From: Haematospirillum sp. H4485
GTDB taxonomy: Bacteria; Pseudomonadota; Alphaproteobacteria; Rhodospirillales; Rhodospirillaceae
Assembly (NCBI RefSeq): GCF_012102745.1
Contig: NZ_JAAVSY010000001.1
Span: 248,001-312,000, forward strand
DNA: 64,000 nt
Direction of reading: 5' to 3'
Shown: positions 8,784-18,237 of the stretch, in pieces
How the letters are laid out: each line of letters starts with the position of its first letter
Position numbering within the stretch: the first letter of the stretch is position 1
Position numbers and translations under genes: made by a program
The notes under the pieces: generated by a model
Database searches by the model: none
What the model saw: the letters and a program-made list of their open reading frames with translations, nothing else
What the model was told of the DNA's origin: nothing

Positions 8784-10184
8784 ATGTCCGATACGTCCTT
8801 TGACGTTGTGGTTGTCGGGGGTGGTCCCGGCGGTTATGTGGCGGCCATCAGGGCCGCCCAGCTGGGCCTTAAAACAGCTGTTGTCGAGCGTGAACATCTG
8901 GGTGGTATTTGCCTGAACTGGGGCTGTATCCCTACCAAAGCACTTTTGCGCTCTGCTGATGTTTATCGTACTTTCCGGCACGCCAAGGAATACGGCCTTG
9001 CGGTGCAAGGGGCTACGTTTGATCTGCAGGCCATTGTGAAGCGGTCGAGAGGGGTTGCTTCCCAGCTTTCCTCTGGCGTCAAACATTTGCTCAAGAAAAA
9101 CAAGGTCCAAGTTTTTGATGGTTTCGGCCGCCTTGCCGGAAAAGGCAAGGTTTCTGTCGAAAACAACGGCAAGGTTATCGCCAGCTTGTTTGCCCCCCAC
9201 ATTATCCTGGCAACAGGGGCCAGAGCGCGTACGTTGCCGGGCATCGAGCCCGATGGCAAGATTGTGTGGACCTACAAGAATGCCTTGGTCCCTGATACAA
9301 TGCCCAAGTCTCTTCTGGTAGTTGGGTCTGGTGCTATAGGCATTGAATTCGCCAGTTTCTTTAATGCGTTTGGTGCTGATGTTACTGTTGTCGAGGTGAT
9401 GGACCGAATCGTTCCGGCTGAAGACGCTGAAATATCAGGGCTTCTGCAGAAGTCCCTTGAGAAACAGGGCATGAAGATCATGACCAAGGCCTCGGTAAAG
9501 GGCATCAAGACCTCGGCAACGAATGCTGTTGTGACTGTCGAGAAAGATGGCAAGAGCCAGGATCTTGTGGTGGACCGCGTGATTCTTGCCGTCGGTATTC
9601 AGGCCAATATCGAAAATATTGGGCTGGAGGGGACGGCTGTAAAGGTTGAACGTGGCATCGTCCAAGTTGATGAATGGTGTCGGACAGGTGAGGCCGGCGT
9701 TTATGCTATTGGCGATATCACTTTTGGTCCGTGGCTTGCGCACAAGGCCAGCCATGAAGGCATCGTGTGTGTCGAGAAGATTGCAGGCGTGAAGGATGTT
9801 CATCCCATCAATCGCTCCACGATACCTGGATGTACGTATTGCCATCCTCAGGTCGCTTCTGTGGGCCTTACCGAAGCCAAGGCAAAAGAAGCCGGTCACG
9901 AGGTCAAGGTTGGTCGGTTCCCATTTGTTGGTAACGGCAAGGCGATCGCCATGGGAGAGCCGGAAGGGCTTGTCAAAACGGTGTTTGACGCCAAAACGGG
10001 CGAGTTGTTGGGTGCTCACATGATCGGGGCCGAGGTGACAGAGATGATCCAAGGCTTTGGTATTGCCAAAACGCTGGAAACCACAGAAGCAGATCTGATG
10101 CATACTGTATTCCCGCATCCGACCCTTTCCGAGATGATGCATGAATCTGTCCTGGATGCATGGGGTCGGGCTATTCACTTCTGA
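8784..10184 (+). CDS. lpd: Dihydrolipoyl dehydrogenase, E3
   Basis: A 466-residue flavoprotein. The FAD-binding GGGPGGYVAA is at residues 12-21, the redox disulfide is Cys43/Cys48 in GGICLNWGCIPTK, the NAD-binding GSGAIGIEFASFF is central, and the catalytic His-Glu dyad is in HPTLSEMMHE near the C-terminus. It reoxidises dihydrolipoamide on the lipoyl domains encoded by pdhB and pdhC. Its place in the operon suggests it is the E3 dedicated to this complex. Confidence 0.97.
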   Translation: MSDTSFDVVVVGGGPGGYVAAIRAAQLGLKTAVVEREHLGGICLNWGCIPTKALLRSADVYRTFRHAKEYGLAVQGATFDLQAIVKRSRGVASQLSSGVKHLLKKNKVQVFDGFGRLAGKGKVSVENNGKVIASLFAPHIILATGARARTLPGIEPDGKIVWTYKNALVPDTMPKSLLVVGSGAIGIEFASFFNAFGADVTVVEVMDRIVPAEDAEISGLLQKSLEKQGMKIMTKASVKGIKTSATNAVVTVEKDGKSQDLVVDRVILAVGIQANIENIGLEGTAVKVERGIVQVDEWCRTGEAGVYAIGDITFGPWLAHKASHEGIVCVEKIAGVKDVHPINRSTIPGCTYCHPQVASVGLTEAKAKEAGHEVKVGRFPFVGNGKAIAMGEPEGLVKTVFDAKTGELLGAHMIGAEVTEMIQGFGIAKTLETTEADLMHTVFPHPTLSEMMHESVLDAWGRAIHF

Positions 10185-10199
10185 TAGCTTGGTGCTGTA

Positions 10200-10217
10200 T
10201 TCACGGTAATCCGTGAA
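10200..10217 (+). promoter_or_regulatory. Hairpin in the lpd-lipA spacer
   Basis: TTCACGG (10200-10206) and CCGTGAA (10211-10217) form a 7 bp perfect stem with a TAAT tetraloop, ending 14 bases before the lipA ATG. No T run follows, so it is not a terminator. It could modulate lipA translation or processing of the operon mRNA, or be neutral. Confidence 0.45.
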
Positions 10218-10231
10218 CAAACGAGGATCGC

Positions 10232-11188
10232 ATGAGCACAATGGAATCTTTTCACGACAAGGAAGCAGCACCTTTGCGCAAGCCGGACTGGATTCGTGTC
10301 AAAGCTCCAACGTCACAGGAGTTTGAAGAAACCCGTGCGCTTATGCGATCCAAGTCTTTGGTTACGGTGTGTGAGGAAGCAGCGTGCCCCAATATAGGGG
10401 AGTGTTGGAAGAAGAAGCACGCGACCATGATGATCATGGGCGAAATCTGCACGCGTGCATGCCGTTTCTGTAATGTAAAAACGGGCAAGCCAAACCGGCT
10501 TGATCCCAACGAGCCGCAGAATGTTGCGGATGCTGTTGCAAGCATGGGTCTGAACCATGTTGTGATTACCTCGGTTGACCGTGATGATCTGGAAGACGGG
10601 GGTGCTGCCCATTTTGCCAAGGTTATCCGGGCTATTCGTGATACGGCTCCCTTTTCCACAATTGAAGTGTTGACGCCCGACTTTCGTCACAAGCAGGGTG
10701 CCTTGGAAGTTGTTGTCGAGGCCAAGCCGGATGTTTTCAACCACAACCTTGAAACAGTGCCACGGCTGTATAATGCTATAAGGCCCGGTGCGCGTTACTT
10801 TGGGTCTTTGCAGCTTCTGTCCCGTGTCAAGGAGCTTGATCCGTCTATTTTCACAAAATCAGGCATTATGGTTGGTCTTGGTGAGGATCGACAGGAGGTT
10901 CTGAACCTCATGGATGATCTGCGTGCCGCTGATGTTGATTTTATGACCATTGGCCAGTATCTTCAGCCGACACCCCGCCATGCGAAGGTGGAACGCTTTG
11001 TTCCCCCGGACGAGTTTGAGGATTACGCCCGTATGGGACGTGCAAAAGGCTTTTTGCTGGTTGCTTCTTCTCCGCTCACGCGCTCTTCGTATCATGCAGA
11101 TCGTGACTTTTATGCCCTGCGGCGTGCCAGGGATGAGCAACTCCGGGCAGCGGCGTTGTCACCTCGTTCTGTGAAAGACAGTTGCTGA
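10232..11188 (+). CDS. lipA: Lipoyl synthase
   Basis: A 318-residue radical-SAM enzyme. It has the auxiliary-cluster motif [12 protein letters not shown], the radical-SAM motif CTRACRFC (CxxxCxxC), and the C-terminal RSSYHAD whose Ser ligates the auxiliary cluster. It inserts two sulfurs into octanoyl groups on lipoyl domains. Co-location with pdhB and pdhC links cofactor synthesis to its main substrates. ACGAGG lies ahead of the ATG. Confidence 0.97.
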   Translation: MSTMESFHDKEAAPLRKPDWIRVKAPTSQEFEETRALMRSKSLVTVCEEAACPNIGECWKKKHATMMIMGEICTRACRFCNVKTGKPNRLDPNEPQNVADAVASMGLNHVVITSVDRDDLEDGGAAHFAKVIRAIRDTAPFSTIEVLTPDFRHKQGALEVVVEAKPDVFNHNLETVPRLYNAIRPGARYFGSLQLLSRVKELDPSIFTKSGIMVGLGEDRQEVLNLMDDLRAADVDFMTIGQYLQPTPRHAKVERFVPPDEFEDYARMGRAKGFLLVASSPLTRSSYHADRDFYALRRARDEQLRAAALSPRSVKDSC

Positions 11189-11191
11189 GAT

Positions 11192-11644
11192 ATGCCGACA
11201 CATGCTGAAAAGAGAAAGCTGCCGTATACAAAAGAGCAGCTTTTTGCCTTGGTTGCGGATGTCGAGAAGTACCCTGAGTTCTTGCCTTGGTGCCTTGCTG
11301 CCAGAATTAACAGGCGGGAAGGAGATGTGTTCTGGGCGGACTTGGTTATTGGCTTCAAGATGGTGAAGGAGCGGTTCACGTCCAAGGTTGAGCTGACATC
11401 TCCCGATCGTGTAGATGTTTCCTATTCGGAAGGACCCTTCAAGCATATGAACACGCATTGGATTTTTGTCGAAGATCCAGATGACCATGGAACTTGGATC
11501 GATTTTTATGTCGATTTTGAGTTTCGCTCTTCCCTCCTGCAAAAGATCATAGGTTTTCTTTTTGGTGAGGCTGTTGCGAAGATGGTTTCCGCGTTTGAGG
11601 CACGCGCTGAAATTCTTTATGGATCAGAAAACTCTCAGCGATAG
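11192..11644 (+). CDS. RatA/COQ10-family START-like protein
   Basis: A 150-residue single-domain protein beginning MPTHAEKRKLPYTKEQLFALV, with VADVEKYPEFLPWC and the C-terminal LFGEAVAKMVSAFEARA. These mark the COQ10/RatA polyketide-cyclase-like START family. In alphaproteobacteria this gene commonly follows lipA. Mitochondrial COQ10 binds ubiquinone, and E. coli RatA has been described as a toxin blocking ribosome subunit joining. A ubiquinone-binding role seems the likelier one here, but the sequence alone does not decide it. It starts 3 bases after the lipA stop. Confidence 0.85.
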   Translation: MPTHAEKRKLPYTKEQLFALVADVEKYPEFLPWCLAARINRREGDVFWADLVIGFKMVKERFTSKVELTSPDRVDVSYSEGPFKHMNTHWIFVEDPDDHGTWIDFYVDFEFRSSLLQKIIGFLFGEAVAKMVSAFEARAEILYGSENSQR

Positions 11645-11758
11645 ATTTTCTATCTCAGGGCTGTAGCATGGTTTTTATACGTTTTCTTGGCTTTTTCTTT
11701 CCTCACAATAGATTTATTCATTCTGCCATTGATGAAATGAATTTTAATAAACTATAGC

Positions 11759-12250
11759 CTATTGGCTTATAGTTGTTCTTATAAGCCTGAGTGCGCGAAG
11801 AACTGTTTCTTCCCTGACTTCGTGGCGTGTTCCCTTGATGATGTCTGCGCTATGCGCTATGCCCCCCAAGCTTGTTGCGACAGCAATGTGGACCAGCCCG
11901 ACAGGTTTGTCCGGGCTTCCGCCGCCAGGGCCAGCGATACCCGTTACGGCAACAGCCAGATCTGCGGATGAAGCCCGGAGTGCGCCTCGTGCCATTGCCA
12001 GGGCAACATCTTCGCTGACGGCTCCCTTGATCCTGATCAATGAAGGAGGCACTCCCAGCATTGTTTCTTTTGCTACATTGGCATAGGCCACAAACCCCGC
12101 CTCAAGAATATCAGAGCTGCCCGGAATAGCGGTGAGACACGCTGCAATCAGCCCACCAGTGCAGGATTCAGCCGTAACCAATCGTACATCTTTATCACGA
12201 CACATATCCAGTGTACGTTCTGCCTCGGCTATCATTTGATCTGAGAACAT
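11759..12250 (-). CDS. CinA-family nicotinamide-nucleotide amidase (stand-alone domain)
   Basis: A 163-residue protein corresponding only to the C-terminal CinA/PncC domain. Visible motifs are AESCTGGLIAACLTAIPGSS near the N-terminus, GAVSEDVALAMA and TGIAGPGGGSPDKPVGLV. The family deamidates nicotinamide mononucleotide in NAD recycling. The N-terminal MoCF-like domain of full CinA is absent, as is usual for the short form. The start is 14 bases downstream of the pgpA stop, so the two are probably co-transcribed. Its end converges on the RatA-like gene. Confidence 0.9.
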   Translation of the reverse strand: MFSDQMIAEAERTLDMCRDKDVRLVTAESCTGGLIAACLTAIPGSSDILEAGFVAYANVAKETMLGVPPSLIRIKGAVSEDVALAMARGALRASSADLAVAVTGIAGPGGGSPDKPVGLVHIAVATSLGGIAHSADIIKGTRHEVREETVLRALRLIRTTISQ

Positions 12251-12264
12251 GCATTATACCCTTT

Positions 12265-12804
12265 TCACTTTATGATGATCTCGTAGTTCAGGCAGAGCAG
12301 TGCGACGATGATGGCATATAGAGATGCTGCAATGTCATCCAGCATGACACCCAAGCCTCCTTTGACATGTTTGTCGATGTAAGAAATAGGGAAGGGTTTC
12401 ACAATATCCGTAATCCGGAAGAGGATAAAAGACAGAAGCCAATTGATTGGGGTTGCTGGTACAGCGCACAGGACAAGCCATTGCCCCACAACCTCGTCAA
12501 CAACAACCTCTTTTGGATCATGTTGCGACGCTGCACGCATATAAATATTGCTGTAGTACCAGCCAGCAAGAAAAAGCCCTGATGCCGCGCCAAACAGTAA
12601 CCAGCGACCAATCTCTGGTCCGCATGGCCACATGATGATTGCGGCAAAGGGGAGCGCGGCCATTGATCCCGCTGTTCCCGGCATGACAGGTGACAAGCCG
12701 CTGCCAAACCACGTAGCAATTATCAAGACAAGGCAGGAAGGTTTGCGTGCTTGGTGCTGTTCTTCGGTTGTGGGCTCTTGTTTCATGGAGAGATGCAGGT
12801 CCAT
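12265..12804 (-). CDS. pgpA: Phosphatidylglycerophosphatase A
   Basis: A 179-residue membrane protein of the PgpA family. The signature SGLSPVMPGTAGSMAALP is followed by EVVVDEVVGQWL, the metal-binding acidic core, FPISYIDKHVKGGLGVMLDDIAA, and a C-terminal hydrophobic helix. It dephosphorylates phosphatidylglycerophosphate to phosphatidylglycerol at the inner membrane. The 193-base spacer to the divergent M23 peptidase gene should hold promoters for both directions. Confidence 0.93.
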   Translation of the reverse strand: MDLHLSMKQEPTTEEQHQARKPSCLVLIIATWFGSGLSPVMPGTAGSMAALPFAAIIMWPCGPEIGRWLLFGAASGLFLAGWYYSNIYMRAASQHDPKEVVVDEVVGQWLVLCAVPATPINWLLSFILFRITDIVKPFPISYIDKHVKGGLGVMLDDIAASLYAIIVALLCLNYEIIIK

Positions 12805-12997
12805 ATTTTTGCCGTATCAGGTAAAGACAGAGATAATGTAACTGTTTTTCTTGCGTTATGGCGGCAACCAAATGTAGCTTTCATTATGTGGAAAAGGTTC
12901 TTTTCGTGGTGGTTATGAGGTGAAGGTACCATCTGCTGAATTTTTTCGACAGTATGCGTAGAGTTTCTATGCCAGACCCATCTTGCTCAGGAAGACC

Positions 12998-14290
12998 ATG
13001 TCGCTCTACGACCCAAGAAAGTACAAGCAGGCAAAACTGTTGCGGGCGGTGGAGCGCGTGTTTCCCGAGCGGCGCCTTGTCTTGTGCCAAGAAGGGCGAT
13101 CGCTGCGTTCATTCCGGCTGACGACAGCATTCCAAGCGGCCTCTGTCCTTCTATCGGTCACTGCTTTGGGGTGGTCTGTTTACGCGACGTGGGGTGTGCG
13201 CGTCTATAGTGACGAGCTGGAACAGCGTCACCAGGAGATACAGTATTCCAAGGCTGCCCATCATGCCTTGCTCGACGAAATTGCTGACCAGAGACGGAGG
13301 CTTATGGATGTGGCCGCTGGTCTTGACCGGAGCCATGGCCGTGCTGTTCAGCTTGCGGGCGAAACTACCAAGTCAGCAGGCAAGAAGGGACGGGAGCTGG
13401 ATGATGTCCGTCGGGAATATGACTCGCTCCGTGAAGCGTTGGGTGCTGTAGAACAGAGTCTGGCTTCGTTGCCAGATCATGTGCCATCTTCTGTTTTCTC
13501 GCTGGAAGATGTGGAGATTCAGCTCCGCCAGACAGAACGTGAACGAGACGATGCCGTCTCTGAGAGTGAAGTTCTCCGTGGCCGGGTTGATGATCTTGAA
13601 TATCGTATGGCCGAAATGGCCGAGAACCAAGTTGCTTTACTTCGTCGGTTCTCGGGCATTGCAGGGGATCGTGCCGAGGAGCTGCATGAGGCCATGGCGG
13701 GTACAGGTATTGATATCAACAAGCTGATGTCATTGCCCCGTAACAATAGTGGGCAGGGCGGTCCATTTGTGCCATTCGATCCGGCTGATACAGATACTCA
13801 GGAGCTGAAGAATTCTCTGGTCTCGTTGAACACGCATGTCGAGCGCTGGAATGCGTATCAGGGCCTTGTCGATACCTTGCCCCTGGGATTCCCGGTCAAA
13901 GTCAAGTGGAGCCTTAGTAGTCCATTCGGTGTTCGCTCGGATCCGATCAATGGTGTCAAGGCTGTGCATCAAGGGCTCGATATTCGCGCTCCTTGGAGGT
14001 CTTCGGTTTATGCAACAGGCCAAGGCACGGTTGCGTTTGCCGGTTGGCGCGGGCGCTATGGTCGCATGGTCGAGGTCGAGCATGGTAACGGCTTGAAAAC
14101 ACGTTACGGCCATTTGTCGAAGATCGTTGTGAAAAAGGGCGACCGGGTTGACCGGTCTGTTGTTGTCGGGCTGTTGGGGAACAGCGGTCGTTCAACTGGT
14201 GCTCATTTGCACTATGAAGTTCTTGTCAACGATGTTCCGCGCAATCCCCAGAAGTTTATCAGGGCGGGTGCACATGTTTTCAAAGGATAG
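12998..14290 (+). CDS. M23-family zinc metallopeptidase with membrane anchor and coiled coil
   Basis: A 430-residue protein, starting MSLYDPRKYKQAKLLRAVERVF. It has a single hydrophobic segment around residues 45-65, a long coiled-coil region (about 80-220), and a C-terminal LytM/M23 domain with zinc-ligand motifs HQGLDI and HLHYE. It is expected to cleave peptidoglycan crosslinks in the periplasm. The ATG at 12998 is preferred over an in-frame TTG at 12983. The next gene, a bactofilin, overlaps its 3' end by 17 bases. M23 peptidase-bactofilin pairs control cell shape in several helical or stalked bacteria, so a role in cell curvature is a reasonable inference. Confidence 0.9.
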   Translation: MSLYDPRKYKQAKLLRAVERVFPERRLVLCQEGRSLRSFRLTTAFQAASVLLSVTALGWSVYATWGVRVYSDELEQRHQEIQYSKAAHHALLDEIADQRRRLMDVAAGLDRSHGRAVQLAGETTKSAGKKGRELDDVRREYDSLREALGAVEQSLASLPDHVPSSVFSLEDVEIQLRQTERERDDAVSESEVLRGRVDDLEYRMAEMAENQVALLRRFSGIAGDRAEELHEAMAGTGIDINKLMSLPRNNSGQGGPFVPFDPADTDTQELKNSLVSLNTHVERWNAYQGLVDTLPLGFPVKVKWSLSSPFGVRSDPINGVKAVHQGLDIRAPWRSSVYATGQGTVAFAGWRGRYGRMVEVEHGNGLKTRYGHLSKIVVKKGDRVDRSVVVGLLGNSGRSTGAHLHYEVLVNDVPRNPQKFIRAGAHVFKG

Positions 14291-14765
14291 CAAGACTCGC
14301 GGCGATCACCGTTCAAAAGGTTCCGCCTCAGTACCTTCTATTGTTGCCGGCGATCTGTCTGTAACGGGCAATTTTGTCGGAACGGGTGAGATGCAAATTG
14401 ATGGGGCTGTTGAAGGTGATATCGACTGCCAAACGTTGACAATTGGGGTCAGCGGGACGGTGTCGGGCCATGTAAGGGCCGAAACGGTACGTCTGCATGG
14501 CCAGCTGATGGGGCAAATCCATGCCCGGAATGTTTTTCTGGCTTCGACCTCGCGCATGGTTGGTGATGTAACCCATGAAAGCTTGGCTATAGAGCCCGGG
14601 GCGTTCTTGGAGGGGCATTGTCGTCGTATGTCGTCGGACTGTGGTGGGGCAGCCCTTGATGTGTCTGACAAGGCCCGTGGTGCCGGCTTGCGCCTTACGG
14701 ACAGCAGTCGCAGCGCTACGGCAAGTCAGGAAGAAGATGTTCTGGATACAGTCGTCGGTGCCTGA
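14274..14765 (+). CDS. Bactofilin
   Basis: A 163-residue polymer-forming cytoskeletal protein. The central bactofilin domain (about residues 20-120) is a right-handed beta-helix with repeated hydrophobic/Gly turns: GDLSVTGNFVGTGEMQIDG, VEGDIDCQTLTIG, VSGHVRAETVRLHG. Flanking tails are polar and disordered. The ATG at 14274 lies inside the end of the M23 peptidase gene, which implies translational coupling. Bactofilins scaffold local peptidoglycan synthesis or cleavage. Confidence 0.93.
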   Translation: MFSKDSKTRGDHRSKGSASVPSIVAGDLSVTGNFVGTGEMQIDGAVEGDIDCQTLTIGVSGTVSGHVRAETVRLHGQLMGQIHARNVFLASTSRMVGDVTHESLAIEPGAFLEGHCRRMSSDCGGAALDVSDKARGAGLRLTDSSRSATASQEEDVLDTVVGA

Positions 14766-14767
14766 GT

Positions 14768-15781
14768 TTAACGGGCCTTGACGATTTTTCTGGCTGCTTC
14801 AAGGGCGTAGTAGGTCATGATGGCATCGGCTCCGGCCCTCTTGAAGCACAGCAAACTTTCCATCATCGCGCGGTCACGGTCCAGCCACCCGTTCTGGGAC
14901 GCAGCCTGTAGCATGGCGTATTCCCCACTGACCTGATAGGCCCAAGTTGGTATCTTGAAAGAATTTTTTACTTTGGACAGGATATCAAGATAAGGCATCC
15001 CCGGTTTTATAATGATGGCGTCGGCCCCTTCCTGAATGTCCAAGGCAACCTCCCGCATGGCTTCGTCACTGTTGGATGGGTCCATCTGGTAGCTTTTCTT
15101 ATTTCCACTTTTGAGGGACTGGGCAGAACCTATTGCATCTCTGAAAGGGCCATAGAACGCTGAAGCATATTTGGCCGCATAGGCGATGATTTGTACGTTG
15201 CTGAATCCAGCCGAATCCAAGGCATCGCGCACAGCGCCCACCCGGCCATCCATCATGTCAGAAGGCGCGACAGCATCAGCCCCTGATTTAGCCTGTTGCA
15301 GGGCTTGTTGTACCAGGACAGCAACAGTTTCATCATTGATAACATGCCCATTATGGACCAAGCCATCGTGCCCTGTATCTGTATAGGGATCCAAAGCGAC
15401 ATCGCATATAATCCCTAGTTCGGGGCATGCGGCCTTCAGTGTACGGATGGTGCGGTTGACTAGGTTATCGGGATTATGGGCTTCGGTTGCCGTACTGTTC
15501 TTCAACGGGTCTTCAATACATGGAAAAAGAGCAAGTGCTGGAATGCCAAGAGAGTAAGCCTCGCGTGATACGTCAACCAAGCAGTCGGTGCTATAGCGAA
15601 AGACGCCAGGCATTGATGCAACGGGTTCCTGCCTTTCCTTGCCTTCAACAATAAAAACAGGCCATATCAGGTCATTGACTGTTACGCTCTTCTCAGCCAT
15701 CAGGCGCCGGGACCATTCGTGTTGACGGTTGCGGCGCATGCGCAGGCGAGGGAAGGATCCGGACAAAGAGGCAGCAGTCAT
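14768..15781 (-). CDS. hemB: Delta-aminolevulinic acid dehydratase (porphobilinogen synthase)
   Basis: A 337-residue enzyme that condenses two 5-aminolevulinate molecules to porphobilinogen in heme synthesis. Visible motifs are YAAKYASAFYGPFRDA with one active-site Lys, and IIIKPGMPYLDI with the Schiff-base Lys. The region DVALDPYTDTGHDG lacks the Cys-rich zinc site, consistent with a magnesium-type enzyme. It converges on the bactofilin gene with only 2 bases between the stops. Confidence 0.96.
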   Translation of the reverse strand: MTAASLSGSFPRLRMRRNRQHEWSRRLMAEKSVTVNDLIWPVFIVEGKERQEPVASMPGVFRYSTDCLVDVSREAYSLGIPALALFPCIEDPLKNSTATEAHNPDNLVNRTIRTLKAACPELGIICDVALDPYTDTGHDGLVHNGHVINDETVAVLVQQALQQAKSGADAVAPSDMMDGRVGAVRDALDSAGFSNVQIIAYAAKYASAFYGPFRDAIGSAQSLKSGNKKSYQMDPSNSDEAMREVALDIQEGADAIIIKPGMPYLDILSKVKNSFKIPTWAYQVSGEYAMLQAASQNGWLDRDRAMMESLLCFKRAGADAIMTYYALEAARKIVKAR

Positions 15782-16041
15782 GACGGGGGGAGACCTTTGG
15801 TGATGCAGAGTGAGCGCCGCAATAATGGCCCAGGACAGTCATGTTCGCCAATATCAGAAATAAAGAAGCGTGAACGTTTTATGTGTCCCATTCCTTGGGG
15901 GAGTGCCTTTGAGTGAATGAGTATACTGCGGTGGTGTTGGGGGATAGGCATTATGTACTCCTGAGGCGGTTAGTCTTGCTGTAGTGTATGCTCTCCAGGA
16001 ATTCAGATTGTTCGTGTTCTTTGTGGGTTCGAGGGGGGGTT

Positions 16042-17136
16042 ATGGTGTGTATCTCCGAGATTCATGCAGTCTCTGATGAGGTTGTATTTTCTGCCCGAAA
16101 TGGCTTGGGTCTGGTTTTGTTGAACAGGCCGGAGGCGTTGAATGCCCTGTCTCTGGAGCAGGTTATTCTTCTTACGCAGCAGCTCCAGGCGTGGATGCAC
16201 GATGATGCAATCAAGGCTGTTTTGATCGAGGGGGCAGGGAATCGTGCTTTTTGTGCCGGTGGTGATATCCGTGCCATGGCTGATGCGGGTCGATGTGGCG
16301 ATGTCATAGCGCTGCGGCAGTTTTTTTCTTCTGAATATCGCCTGAACCGCTTGATAAAGGTTTATCCAAAACCGTTTCTGGCTTTTATGGATGGCATCAC
16401 CATGGGGGGCGGTGTTGGTTTGTCTGTACATGGAACGCGTCGCATTGCAACGGAGCGTACTGTTTTTGCCATGCCCGAGACCGGAATTGGCCTCTTTCCC
16501 GATGTCGGGGGAACTTTCTTCCTGCCGCGTATGCCGGGTCGTACCGGTTTATATCTGGCTTTGACAGGTGCCAGGATGGCAGCGGCTGACACGGTATTTA
16601 CCGGTGCCGCTACGCATTTCATGCCCAGCAATCGTCGGGATGATTTTCTTGATGCGTTGGCCTGTGCTCTTGAAGGCTGCGATGCATCACGCGTCCTTGA
16701 CACAATAGATGGCGTTCTGAACCAGTTTTCTGAAGACGCGGGGCCGGCGCCATTGCAAGCTTTGCAAGATGAAATACGGCGGTGTTTTTCTGGGTGCTCC
16801 GTGGCGATGATCCTTAAGGATCTGGCGGCAGAGGGAACGCGGTGGGCGTGTCAGCAACGTGAAGAGTTGCTCAGGAAATCCCCGCTGTCACTTCTTGTTA
16901 CGTTTAACCAGATGCAGAGCGGTGCAGAGCTGGATTTTGATATGGCGATGTCCTTGGAATATAGGTTGGCGCCAAGAATGGCGTTGGGACATGATTTCCT
17001 TGAAGGTGTACGGGCAGCTCTGATTGACAAGGACAGGAACCCTGTCTGGGTACCGAAAAATATCGACAGCATTTCTCCTGCTGAGGTCGATGCCTATTTC
17101 AGGCCCGCAGAGGAAGGGGAGCTTGTGTTCTGTTGA
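16042..17136 (+). CDS. 3-hydroxyisobutyryl-CoA hydrolase, enoyl-CoA hydratase superfamily
   Basis: A 364-residue crotonase-fold protein. The oxyanion-hole motif FCAGGDIRAM and GITMGGGVGLSVHGTRRIATERT with FAMPETGIGLFPDVGGT are characteristic of the hydroxyisobutyryl-CoA hydrolase subgroup rather than simple enoyl-CoA hydratases. The role is valine degradation. The chosen ATG follows a GGGGGG-containing stretch; an in-frame ATG at 15988 would add 18 unconserved residues. The 260 bases between this gene and hemB show nothing I can identify. Confidence 0.88.
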   Translation: MVCISEIHAVSDEVVFSARNGLGLVLLNRPEALNALSLEQVILLTQQLQAWMHDDAIKAVLIEGAGNRAFCAGGDIRAMADAGRCGDVIALRQFFSSEYRLNRLIKVYPKPFLAFMDGITMGGGVGLSVHGTRRIATERTVFAMPETGIGLFPDVGGTFFLPRMPGRTGLYLALTGARMAAADTVFTGAATHFMPSNRRDDFLDALACALEGCDASRVLDTIDGVLNQFSEDAGPAPLQALQDEIRRCFSGCSVAMILKDLAAEGTRWACQQREELLRKSPLSLLVTFNQMQSGAELDFDMAMSLEYRLAPRMALGHDFLEGVRAALIDKDRNPVWVPKNIDSISPAEVDAYFRPAEEGELVFC

Positions 17137-17215
17137 GAGAGTATATTCTTTTGAAGAAAAAGATCTTGACGGGGTTGGGAAACAAGAATTACAACGTGCG
17201 CCTTCCTGAGCCTGC

Positions 17216-17291
17216 GTCCCCATCGTCTAGAGGCCTAGGACACCGCCCTTTCACGGCGGCGACCGGGGTTCGAATCCCCGTGGGGACGCCA
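17216..17291 (+). tRNA. tRNA-Glu (anticodon UUC)
   Basis: The acceptor arms GTCCCCA (17216-17222) and TGGGGAC (17281-17287) pair, followed by discriminator G and encoded CCA. The anticodon stem CCGCC/GGCGG holds loop CTTTCAC, giving UUC. The T arm CGGGGTTCGAATCCCCG is standard. Confidence 0.97.
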
Positions 17292-17448
17292 TACACAAAG
17301 TCGCTGACAACCACTCGACGTGCTGTATAGTCGCGATGTGGGCTTGGAATAGTCCCTAATGCCAAAATATATGAGTGCAGCAAACCACACCACTTGCGTG
17401 CGGTTTGGCAGGTTGTATCGTGTAGAGCTTGTTGTGGGGAAGGCATGC

Positions 17449-17643
17449 ATGGCTGCGCCATCATCAGATGAGGTGCTGTTTGAAATAAGAATTCTTGGGA
17501 ATTCAGCACAAGTTTCTGCGATACATGTGCCCACAAATACGGAAGTAAAGGTTATTTGTCCGGCTGCCTTGCCGACGACCTTTATGCAAAAGGCAGCCCT
17601 GCGCCGGCTGCTTTGGGTCCTGAATCGCTCAAAGAAACCGTGA
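17449..17643 (+). CDS. Small conserved protein, DUF6898-like
   Basis: A 64-residue protein with the core EVLFEIRILGNSAQVSAIHV, then EVKVICPA and a C-terminal helix AALRRLLWVLNR. This resembles a small uncharacterised alphaproteobacterial family usually found just before rpiB and glyA, as here. The start at 17449 follows GGGGAAGG. In-frame upstream starts (from 17359) would add 30 residues with no recognised similarity. Function is unknown; no Cys or obvious catalytic motif is present. Confidence 0.6.
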   Translation: MAAPSSDEVLFEIRILGNSAQVSAIHVPTNTEVKVICPAALPTTFMQKAALRRLLWVLNRSKKP

Positions 17644-17734
17644 ATGTATTGTCTCTGCCTCTTTTGAATGGCGCAGGTAAACAAACGTGTATATAAGATT
17701 ACCATCCGTTCTTCTTATTGCGGCAGTTCTGTAA

Positions 17735-18169
17735 ATGACGCCAAAATCTGTGGCTATTGCCAATGATCATGCAGCGCTTGATCTCAAGAAAGCCTTGGTT
17801 GGACACTTGGTTTCGGCGGGCTGTGCTCTTCTCGATCTTGGAACGAACAGCCCTGATTCTGTAGACTACCCTGATTACGCTGGGAAAATGGCGGAATCCT
17901 TGGCGGCAGGTGCTGCTGATGTTGGGATTTTGCTGTGTGGGTCCGGTATTGGTATTTCCATGGCGGCCAATCGTTATCGTCACGTTCGCGCTGCACTTGT
18001 GCATGATGCCCTTGGCGCACGGTTGGCGCGCCAGCACAACGATGCCAATGTCATTGTGCTGGGGGGGCGCACAACCGGCGTGGAGACAGCAATTGATTGT
18101 TTGAGTGTATTTATGAGTACCGCATTTGAGGGTGGGCGCCATTGTGCTCGTATTGAGAAGATAAGCTGA
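17735..18169 (+). CDS. rpiB: Ribose-5-phosphate isomerase B
   Basis: A 144-residue RpiB/LacAB-family isomerase. It starts [18 protein letters not shown] (the NDHA substrate-binding motif), with YPDYAG and the active-site region [16 protein letters not shown] containing the catalytic Cys. It interconverts ribulose-5-phosphate and ribose-5-phosphate in the pentose phosphate pathway. Ribulose-5-phosphate is also the substrate of the RibB domain encoded downstream in the same gene run. Confidence 0.95.
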   Translation: MTPKSVAIANDHAALDLKKALVGHLVSAGCALLDLGTNSPDSVDYPDYAGKMAESLAAGAADVGILLCGSGIGISMAANRYRHVRAALVHDALGARLARQHNDANVIVLGGRTTGVETAIDCLSVFMSTAFEGGRHCARIEKIS

Positions 18170-18237
18170 CGCCTGCTGTTCTATCAGTTTTTTTTTGGCC
18201 CGGGTGCATAATGCCCTGTCACAGAGGATGCTTGTTG

